Origin: Paulinella micropora | Lineage: Eukaryota > Cercozoa > Imbricatea > Euglyphida | Reading direction: 5' to 3' | NCBI GenBank assembly: GCA_009731375.1 | Contig: BJOX01000346.1 | Coordinates: forward strand, 57,721-89,677 | Length of the DNA stretch: 31,957 nucleotides | Part shown: in pieces, positions 21,268-31,957 of the stretch | Position numbering within the stretch: the stretch's first letter is position 1 | Layout of the letters: each line of letters starts with the position of its first letter | The notes under the pieces: model-generated | Told to the model about the DNA's origin: nothing | Seen by the model: the letters and a program-made list of their open reading frames with translations, nothing else | Database searches by the model: none | Position numbers and translations under genes: made by a program

Positions 21268-21960
21268 CCACTCACTTATAGTCGTGATACATACTCACCG
21301 ACTACTTGAACTATGCATGAACGTATATTAATACGAGTTTGTTTAGCATATTTACAATGTTTTTAAAACATAAAACCTGTGCGGAAGCTTAGACTTTAAT
21401 TTGAGTGACTCTGTTTTACACTAGTCACTGTGACACTCAGCATACTTGCCACTCACTTGTAATCGTTATACATACTCACTGCCTACTTGAAGTATGCATG
21501 AAATTATATTAATACTAGTTTGTTTAGCATATTTACAATGTTATTGAAGCAAAAAACTGGTGCGGAAGCTTGGACTTTAAGTTGAGTGACCCTGTTTTAC
21601 ACTAGTCACTGTGACACTCAGCATACTTGCCACTCACTTGTATACGTTATACATACTCACTGCCTACTTGAAGTATGCATGAAATTATATTAATAATAGT
21701 TTGTTTAGCATATTTACAATGTTTTTGAAGCATAAAACTGGTGCGGAAGCTTAGAGTTCAGTGTGAGTGACCGTGTTTTACACTAGTAATTGTGACACTC
21801 AGAGTAGTTGCCACTCACTTGTATTCGTTATACATACTCACTCTGCCTACTTGAAGTATGCATGAAATTATATTAATACGAGTTTGTTTAGCATATTTAT
21901 ATTGTTTTTGAAGCATAAAACCGGTGCGGAAGCTTAGACTTCAAATTGAGTGACCCTATT
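21268..21960 (+). repeat. Four-copy satellite, period about 182 bp
   Basis: Units start near 21,271, 21,453, 21,634 and 21,816 with CACTCACTTGTA(A/T)TCGTTAT or close variants. Each contains CTACTTGAAGTATGCATGAA, AGTTTGTTTAGCATATTTAC and GGTGCGGAAGCTT, and the units are separated by ACACTAGTCACTGTGACACT. The last unit is truncated. 21,961-22,315 is AT-rich with no gene. Confidence 0.9.
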
Positions 21961-22315
21961 CAAAATTATACATATATATCGTGATTTCAACGTCAAGTTT
22001 AATGATTCAAGTTGCAAACTCAGTTGTAATGGATACTTTTCATCCACTATTACGAAATAACCATGAATACTTCATAAAGAAATAAGAAAAAGAAAAGAAA
22101 AAACAAAAAATGCAATATTAGCAATACATTTTCCTTGTTGAAAAATTATTAATAAAATCACTCGTTCTCGGATAGACCAGAGAAAATCTAACACACACAA
22201 ACAACCGCTTATTAATAATTCGATTGAAAAATAAATAAAGAAATGTTTATTTGATAATACTAAATAGAAATACAACCTAAATTTGTTCCTTTTTTCCTAT
22301 AACCAATATTACACG

Positions 22316-24386
22316 CTACATTTCCATGCTAACGATGACGGCAGGAGACATGATGGTGGAGGGCGTAGACCGCTTCATGCATTCTTCATCCTCGGATTCA
22401 CTGTTGTCATAATGCTTTTTTCTTTTGTGACTGCTTCTGTATGGCGAAGGTGATCGACGAGAGGGTGATCGCGACAGGCTGCTAACGAAAGATCCTTCAT
22501 CGCGTTTCTAGCCCCTTTGGCGACAGCTGCATAAAAAAACATGAGCAATGGAGAAAGAAATGAATGTGACCCTTAAATTGATCTCGCTCAGTTTCGATCA
22601 ACTCCAGTTTGAACAGCAGGTCAGTTACTTTTTTTTTGAACTCCTTGTTGGACACAGTTGCCAACTCCAGATTCCTCTGCGCCTCCGCCAAATCAATCTC
22701 GAATCCCCTAGCCTTCACTGCAGCAGATTTTACCTCCTTCTTTGCCACTCCCGCCGCTTCGACTGCTTTGTCGCGTGCAGTGATTGCCTCAGCCTGTTGC
22801 TCCAGCGCTGCATCGCGCTCCTCCACCGCCTTTTCCAGCGCCAAGTCACGCTCTTCCACCGCCCTGGTAGCCTCTTCGACTTGCTGAATAAAAACAAAGA
22901 TATGAGTTCTAACCACTAGCAAAACAGTAAGACCTTTTTCAAGCCATTGTTTGAAGTTTGAAAGCGCGCCTTTGCCTACACAAAAAGAAAAAAGAACAGT
23001 ATTTCAATGGTTGCAATATTAACTGTGACCCTATCTGCATTATAATGTTTTTTTTTCCAATCACTTGCTTGTTGTTGGAGCTCGCTTATTTGTGTCAGCA
23101 AAGACTCTGCCTCCTGTTGGGCAGCTGTAAGATTGCTACTGGACACTTTGAGCTGGCTTAGCAAGCTAACATTCTTAGCTCGCTCTTCGTCAAAGAGCTT
23201 CAAGGTATCCTGTACGATCTTCTGACTTTCTTGTTCCCCCCGCTCAAGTTTTGCAAGTTTTTCTCTCAAAACTTTTTTTTCACCTTTGACTCGGACCAAC
23301 TCCTGCATAGTAGTCTGCTGCAGTGATGTAGAGCTTGAATCAGTTTGAGCTTCGGCGGTTGTGTCTTCACCGGAGGGGGAGCGTTTGTTAGAAGACGACT
23401 GCTCCTCTGATCGTTTCATTACCTTGCCCATCACTTTAACCAGCATTTCTTTGCATGTGATGTCTTGATCCGTAAATGGCACCAGTACAACTTGATTCAA
23501 ATCCAGCATTTGCTGGAAAGGGGCAGGAACAACCGAATGAATAAATTCTGGGGTGGTTGCGATATATCTTACGTTACCATTCTTGGATCGGTACGCAAGA
23601 AAAAAATAAATGTACGCTCGGTTGGACGATGTGTTCACTTTCTTCATGACCCTCAAAACCTTTCCTAACCACAACGTGGTGCTTGGACTCTTGAGGGCAT
23701 CGCTGTGTGAATCATAATTGATGCCGGCGGTAATGAAAAAGACCCAACTGTCAGGCTTAATTTCCTCGCCATTCAAAAATGAATGTACCAAAAACAACAA
23801 ACGATCGTGACCCGTTGCTCCCTCGACTAGCTGTCCACCCTCCGTATGATCCCACTTCCGTCGAATGACGCTTCCATCTTGTACGCGGCCAGGGCGAAAC
23901 ATAGACTCGTCACCAGGGTGAACCATAGACACCTACCACAAAAACGACAATGTTAGAGTGAGTCAGTTTGAGGAAAGATTGAATGAAACCTTGACAATGG
24001 TGCCAGCATTAAAGCTAGCACCAACTTCTAGGCTGATGAAGTCTTCCTTGACGCCGAAGAGCTGGGCCAATGTGCCGCGGCAGTTGCTTGTAACGTCCAC
24101 GACCGCTCTCAAGTCTCCAGGAAAAGAAAGGGACTGTAGAAAAATCACTTCTTGCTTTTTGTCGACACTGGCAACACTGGGTACGCTTGAACCATCGTTG
24201 CCAGTGCTTGGAGGACGGTTTTCGTTGGTTGCCGACGCAGTAGGCCTGCCCAAAGCCACGCTGACAGGATGGTTGCCACTGTCCACACCTTCTGCTCCAA
24301 GGTCTGGCTGCGCAGACCCTGCAAAAAACAAAAAAAAAGGGGGGGGGATCATGAGTTAGTGAGTGACCGGTGCAGGGTTTTGAGAC
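22316..24386 (-). CDS. Left-gene homologue: coiled-coil protein with Arg/Ser-rich tail (copy 2)
   Basis: On the minus strand: possible first exon MSQNPAP (24,386-24,366), intron of 47 nt, exon 24,318-23,990, intron 23,933-23,989 (57 nt), exon 23,932-23,030, intron 22,976-23,029 (54 nt), exon 22,975-22,934, intron 22,884-22,933 (50 nt), then exon to about 22,550 and a last exon ending at 22,316. The joined coiled coil runs from LVRVKGEKKVLREKLAKLE through ELQQQASDWKKKHYNADR to EEATRAVEERDLALEKAVEE, and the tail has SRSPSRRSPSPYRSS and KRKKHYDNSESEDEE. The N-terminal region (VKEDFISLEVGASF) matches copy 1 (VKEFLHLEVDETRL). The first exon does not join in phase, and a 1-nt break is likely near 22,498. 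No known family recognised; the central globular part (DSWVFFITAGINYDSHSD) is conserved only weakly in copy 1. Confidence 0.75.
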
Positions 24387-24816
24387 ATGGGGTCTTGACG
24401 AATTGTAACAACTCAAGACAAGTTGCTCCAAGAAAGGGCTTGGAAAGAATCCCCCGTCCCGCCAAAAGTTACACTGTGGCACATTGTGCTCGGCTGACGA
24501 CCGTTGTCCGAAGTTTTTTTTTTGTTTTCTTTTTTGGTTACGTACCTAATTTTCGTGCTTTTTTGCGACATTCGAAGTGGAAGTGTTGGGCTTGCAACCA
24601 TTGACCGGGCCGGCACTTGGTTGGGCGTACCACTTTGAAGTTTTTGGGGTTGTCCACGAGTGGCCATGCAGTGGTCAACCGTGGTGCTTGTTGCCTTTGC
24701 TGTGCTTCCCTTGAACATTTTTGGTGTTTTTTCTTGTATTTGAAGCATGCGCAGTGTCAGTTGTTGAATGCTTTTTGTTGGTTTTTTGCACTGTTTTTCC
24801 TTCAGGCCGGACTGAC
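24387..24816. promoter_or_regulatory. Region between the divergent genes of copy 2
   Basis: About 430 bp between the two start codons, equivalent to 13,867-14,319 in copy 1. I see no clear motif match to copy 1 here. Open frames on both strands in this part are shadows without homologues. Confidence 0.4.
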
Positions 24817-26739
<1,923 letters not shown>

Positions 26740-26854
26740 TGAGGGTTTGTTTTTTGTTACACGCTACAATTTCATGCTATTACTGTTTGGGTTCCAGTAA
26801 TTCATTTCTCCTCCCAAGGGATGGCTACAAGCTTGTGGCCTCCCGCCTTTTTAA

Positions 26855-26926
26855 CTTCTACATCGTGTCGTGCTTGGTTTTTCTTTTTTTCAATCTTACT
26901 ATAACAAGCATGGCATGATGTAGAAG
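26855..26926. repeat. Imperfect hairpin, 22-bp stem
   Basis: CTTCTACATCGTGTCGTGCT (26,855) is inverted at 26,905-26,926 (AGCATGGCATGATGTAGAAG) with about four mismatches and a T-rich loop of about 28 nt. It could be a small foldback or a small-RNA-like hairpin; nothing shows transcription. The rest of 26,740-27,142 has no gene. Confidence 0.55.
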
Positions 26927-27143
26927 TTTTTCACGATCAAGGACAAACAAAAAGCAGTAAACTAATTTCCAGTAAATAATATTTCAGTTACTGATAATGT
27001 TTACATTTATTAATTCAGAACGCCAGCCTTTTCAGAGAGTCAGCGTCGGGCAGTAACCAGCTTCGTGGATCTCCGTGCTTTCTGGTCAAGACAATTCGGC
27101 CAGTTCTTGTTTCGTCCGCATTCCGAGGTTAAAGAATGAATTC

Positions 27144-27146
<3 letters not shown>

Positions 27147-27183
<37 letters not shown>

Positions 27184-27193
27184 NNNNNNNNNN
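27147..27193. repeat. Poly(C) run ending in a 10-N gap
   Basis: About 37 C followed by N at 27,184-27,193; probably unresolved homopolymer. Confidence 0.95.
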
Positions 27194-27226
27194 TAAAGTT
27201 TGGGAAAGTGTCCGATTCACTATGGA

Positions 27227-29012
27227 AACAAAACGCATCATATTAGTGATTTCATTGCAAATTTGATGATGCGATCATCAAATTTGCGCTAAGTATTAGC
27301 TATTTGATGATGGAATCACATTTGCGATGCCATCATCTACGTGAGCAGCATCATTTCTTACCAAGTCCAGTCTATAAATGATGCCATCATCTATAGACGA
27401 TGCCATCATCTATAGACGATGCCATCATCTATAGACGATGCCATCATCTACGTGGCATCATCAAATTTATGATGGCATCATATTAGTGATAGCATCAGCT
27501 ATAGCTGCTGCAATCACACAAGATGGTATTTTACGACACGCACTTGTATAGTTGATGCCATCTTCAAATATATGATCGCATCATCAAATTGACGATGCCA
27601 TCATCTATAGGCGATGCCGTCATCTATTGACGATGCAATCATCTACGTGGCATCATCAAATATATATGATGGCATCAGCTACAGTCACACAGATCAGCTT
27701 ACGAAGTGGTGGTGTCCTCATCATCGCGTCGTCTATAAATGATGCCGTCATCAAATTGATGACGGCATCGCATATAGCTGATTCTATCGTCAAACTGGTG
27801 ATTTACGATCGCATCATCAATAGATGATGTCATTATCAATAGATGATGTAATCATCAATAGATGATGCAACCATCAATAGATGATGCCATCATCAATAGA
27901 TGATGCCATCATCAATAGATGATGCCATCATCAATAGATGATGCCATCATCAATGTGATGATTTCAACATCTATAGCCGATGGAATCACATAAGTATGTT
28001 ATTTACGATCGCGTCATCAATAGATGATGCCATCATCAAACACATGATGCCATCATCAAATACATGATGCCATCACCAATAGATGATGCTGTCATCAATA
28101 CGATGATTGCATCAACTATAGCTGACGGAATCACAAAAGTATGTTATTTACGATGACATCATCAAATAGATGATGCCATCATCAATAGATGATGCCATTA
28201 TCAATAGATGATGCCATCATCAATATATGATTGCATCAGCTATAGCTGATGGAATTACATAAGTATGTTATTTACGATCGCGTCATCAATAGATGATGCC
28301 ATCATCAAATACATGATGTCATCATCAAATACATGATGTCATCATCAATAGATGATGCCGTCATCAATACGATGATTGCATCGCTATAGCTGACGGAATC
28401 ACAAAAGTATGTTATTTACGACGACATCATCAAATAGATGATGCCATCATCAATAGATGATGCCATCATCAATATATGATCGCATCAGCTATAGCTGATG
28501 GAATCACATAAGTATGTTATTTACGATCGCGTCATCAATAGATGATGCTGTCATCAAATAGATGATGCCATCATCAAATACATGATGCCATCATCAATAG
28601 ATGATGCCATCATCAATACGATGATTGCATCCACTATAGCTGACGGAATCACATAAGTATGTTATTTACGATGGCATCATCAAATAGATGATGCCATCAT
28701 CAATAGATGATGCTATCATCAATATATAATTGCATCAGCTATAGCTGATGGAATCACATAAGTATGTTATTTACGATCGCGTCATCAGTAGATGATGTCA
28801 TCATCGAATAGATGATGCCATCATCAAATACATGATGCCATCATTTCTTTAATGATGTCATCATCTATTTGACGATGGCATCATCAAATAGATGATTGCA
28901 TCATCAAATAGATGATGACATCATCAAAAAGATGATGCCATCATCAAATAGATGATGACATCATCTATTTGATGATGCCATCATCTATTTCATGATCCTA
29001 TCATCTAGTAGT
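27227..29012. repeat. Palindromic GATGATG/CATCATC satellite with higher-order structure
   Basis: The base unit is about 20 bp, ATAGATGATGCCATCATCAA, near-palindromic. Superimposed is the anchor AAGTATGTTATTTACGA at about 27,993, 28,139, 28,262, 28,407, 28,510, 28,655 and 28,763. Spacing alternates about 145 and 105-125 bp, giving a higher-order period near 250 bp. Alternate anchors are followed by TCGCGTCATCA or by (T/C)G(A/G)CATCATCA and preceded by CTATAGCTGATGG or CTATAGCTGACGG. The 27,240-27,800 part is more diverged. Confidence 0.9.
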
Positions 29013-29017
29013 ATTTC

Positions 29018-29080
29018 CAGGCCGCTTTGCCAGCAGTGTTTTTATTTAGTACTTCAATTACTTACATTGATTGCATCAGC
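29018..29080. repeat. Left arm of an inverted repeat bounding unique DNA
   Basis: TATTTCCAGGC, TTTGC, GTGTTTTTA and a downstream TACATTGA recur in reverse complement at about 30,018-30,073. Just outside both arms lies GATCCTATCATCTA, so the inversion symmetry extends into the satellite. Confidence 0.7.
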
Positions 29081-29322
29081 TATATGATTGCATCAGCTAT
29101 AGCTGATGGAATCACATAAGTATGTTACTTAAGACTGCGTCATCAATAGATCAAGTTGGCAGTTTAGTTACAGTACCGACACTGCTCCAAATATCTCATG
29201 AAGGAACTAAAACTTGATTACCCGGGAAGCCAGCGCTTAATATATTAAATTTATAATGACAAACCATGTTTTATTAAATTACAAAATTGAATTATAACGG
29301 TCATTCAAGTTGGTAAACTCAC

Positions 29323-29905
29323 TCAGAATTGTAGTTTGGGTACAGCAACAAGCTTTGAACTGTCGGGCTCTGCCGTAGCTCCAAGTGGTTTTGGTACAAC
29401 CGTAACGGCTCCAAGCACTTGATCTAACAAAACCAGTCTGGATTCATCTAGAGAATCTTCGTCCCCGTTGAGAACAGCAAGGGATTTTCCAAGGACTGCT
29501 GGAGAAAGTTGACGGTACTTGACTGCTCTGAGGAAACGCAGACGCTTGCCTGATCCTGACTGAGATGGCTCGTGTTGAGCAACTTCAATACCATAATCAA
29601 CCCTGTTCCATGATTTCTCTCGCAGTAGCAAGAAACTCACGGAGCTGTCCATCGCGCGTCGCTCACTCAAGCTGCGTGTGCACGTGAAACGTGCAGGTGA
29701 AACGTTGCCCGTGCAGAACAAATTTATTAAACTGAAACGCTTTGCTGTCAGTGTTCTCTCCACGTCTGCTGGGATCAAGTCCCTACAGGTAAAGGTTTAT
29801 GTCAAACTATGTACCACAAGTAGCACAATAGCATACTTACAAGTACAATGAAACGATGCTAAGTCTTGCCAAGAAGCTACTTGCGAAATGACAGAACGTA
29901 CCAAT
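29323..29905 (-). CDS. Small spliced gene of unknown function inside the satellite
   Basis: Two exons joined in phase: 29,905-29,841 (65 nt, after a GTGTAG acceptor, reading FASSFLARLSIVSLYL) and 29,782-29,323 (460 nt, DLIPADVERTLTAKRFSL to VAVPKLQF). Together they make 175 codons including the stop. The intron 29,783-29,840 is 58 nt with donor GTAAGT and acceptor CTGTAG, the size class of introns elsewhere in the window. No start codon is seen in the first exon, so the 5' end is missing or upstream. I recognise no domain; the product has a basic middle (GSGKRLRFLRAVKYRQ) and an acidic patch (NGDEDSLDESR). It could be a gene fragment. Confidence 0.5.
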
Positions 29906-30017
29906 CTACACCGGACATGGATCATCCCGATCGAAAAGGTGCAGCAGTACAAGAGCGCTGTACCAACACATTGTCATACTAAGGAAGGGCAAGAAGTATA
30001 AACGTGTGTTGAGTTTT

Positions 30018-30073
30018 CAATGTATTAGTAATTATTAAGTAAAAACACTTTGCTTGCAAAGCCTGGAAATATA
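30018..30073. repeat. Right arm of the inverted repeat bounding unique DNA
   Basis: Reverse complement of 29,018-29,080 with mismatches; AAAAACACTTTGCTTGCAAA and GCCTGGAAATA are the key matches. The two arms enclose about 940 bp that include the small spliced gene. No target duplication can be told apart in the surrounding satellite. Confidence 0.7.
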
Positions 30074-30450
30074 GATGATAGGATCATCAAATGGATGATG
30101 ACATCATCAAATAGACGATGGCATCATCACATAGATGATGGCATCATCTATTTGATGATGCAATCATCTATTTGATAATGCCATCATCTATTTGATGATG
30201 CCATCATCAAATAGACGATGCCATCATCAAATAGATGATGCCATCATGAAATAGATGATGCCATCATTAATTTAATATATATACAACCGGATCACATATT
30301 AGAGGATGCCATCATCAAATAGATGATGCCATCATCAAATAGATGATCCCATCATCAAAATGACGATCGCATCTTCAAAATGATGATCGCATCTTCAAAA
30401 TGGTGATCGCATCATATATTCAAAATGGTGATCGCATCACATATTACTAC
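30074..30450. repeat. Palindromic GATGATG/CATCATC satellite, second block
   Basis: Same unit as 27,227-29,012 (AAATAGATGATGCCATCATC) without the AAGTATGTTATTTACGA anchor. The last copies drift to AAAATG(G/A)TGATCGCATC. Confidence 0.9.
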
Positions 30451-31109
30451 CAACACTACCTATATGTTTTCCTACAGAAATCCTTCTATCTTTGATCCAA
30501 GACCTCCCTTGCCTGCTTGCTCATAGTCAGTACTTTTGCCACCTTTGCCATCGGCAACTCAGTACTAAAATCATAGTAGCGAATTTTGGTAAGGTTTATA
30601 TGTTTATTTTTATTATTTGTGTTGGACATCATATATATCTAATTGATAAAAATCAACTTTCAATGTTTTTTCAAGTAGCCAGGATCACTAGATCAGCAAA
30701 AGTATAGCAAAATAGTGGCAAGTATTTTTACATGTTTTTACTTCTTATTAGTATTTGCCACTTTTCTGCTGAATTTTTATATACGTGATTTCAAAGCAAA
30801 TAGTTTAACTTTGTTAATGTAATAAATTAATGAAAAATTAATTTTAAATCATATTACATCATACAACACAATTGTGCGGGTGGCACCAGCACCTGAAATT
30901 TAGTGAAACTCACAACTTAAAATTTACAGATTAAGTTAATAATACATGCGTCGCTGAAACAAAATAAAACTGGTAGCATTTACTTTTTAATTCATTTAAA
31001 CTATCACGGAAAAGCTAAATTTCAATTAATTTTGAATTTATATAACTGATTTGACATAGTCACTTGACATTTTCGGTGTGATCTCACGGGTCACAGTTTA
31101 AATTTACGC
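30451..31109. other. AT-rich non-repetitive DNA, no supported gene
   Basis: A 71-codon plus-strand frame at 30,492-30,707 lacks recognisable features. I see no repeat structure or RNA gene here. Confidence 0.5.
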
Positions 31110-31117
31110 AAGCAATT

Positions 31118-31957
<840 letters not shown>

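Noticed and set aside
30492-30707. 71-codon plus-strand frame
   Set aside because: Short, AT-rich, no domain, no supported splice partners.

Overview
This is a eukaryotic nuclear window. It holds spliced genes with GT-AG introns of mostly about 37-60 nt, long microsatellite tracts, six assembly gaps (all in or beside simple repeats), satellites and transposable elements. No rRNA, tRNA, CRISPR array or bacterial operon is visible. The very short introns suggest a protist or alga-like genome, but nothing fixes the lineage and I do not name one.

Layout. 1-8,440 is almost all repeat. It has tetranucleotide tracts studded with short non-repetitive islands (1-6,400), a higher-order tandem array with two CACGTG-like sites per unit (6,450-7,280), and a (TAC)n tract with a gap (7,300-8,440). 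8,540-10,257 holds a small foldback and two related TA-flanked MITE-like elements. 9,974-18,594 is a large DNA transposon with terminal inverted repeats of about 644 bp and two divergently transcribed spliced genes. The left gene (minus strand) encodes a coiled-coil protein with a basic tail. The right gene (plus strand) encodes a protein ending in a DDE/RNase H-like transposase core. 19,520-20,990 has a GC-rich tandem duplication overlapping a 407-codon minus-strand frame broken by three stops. 21,268-21,960 is a four-copy satellite of about 182 bp. 22,316-26,740 is a second, diverged copy of the same two-gene module, cut off before the catalytic core. 27,227-30,450 is a satellite of GATGATG/CATCATC palindromes with higher-order structure, interrupted by about 1 kb of unique DNA that carries a small spliced gene and is bounded by inverted repeats. 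30,451 to the end is AT-rich DNA, then microsatellites.

Main point. The two module copies confirm each other. Start, first intron, exon order and domain order match for both proteins, so this is a real two-gene mobile element whose superfamily I cannot assign. Some introns are present in one copy and absent from the other, and the long ones are filled with simple repeat. Copy 1 carries several 1-nt disruptions, so it is either decayed or has sequence errors. The gene models below are my hand reconstructions; splice sites are inferred from reading frame and comparison of the two copies.
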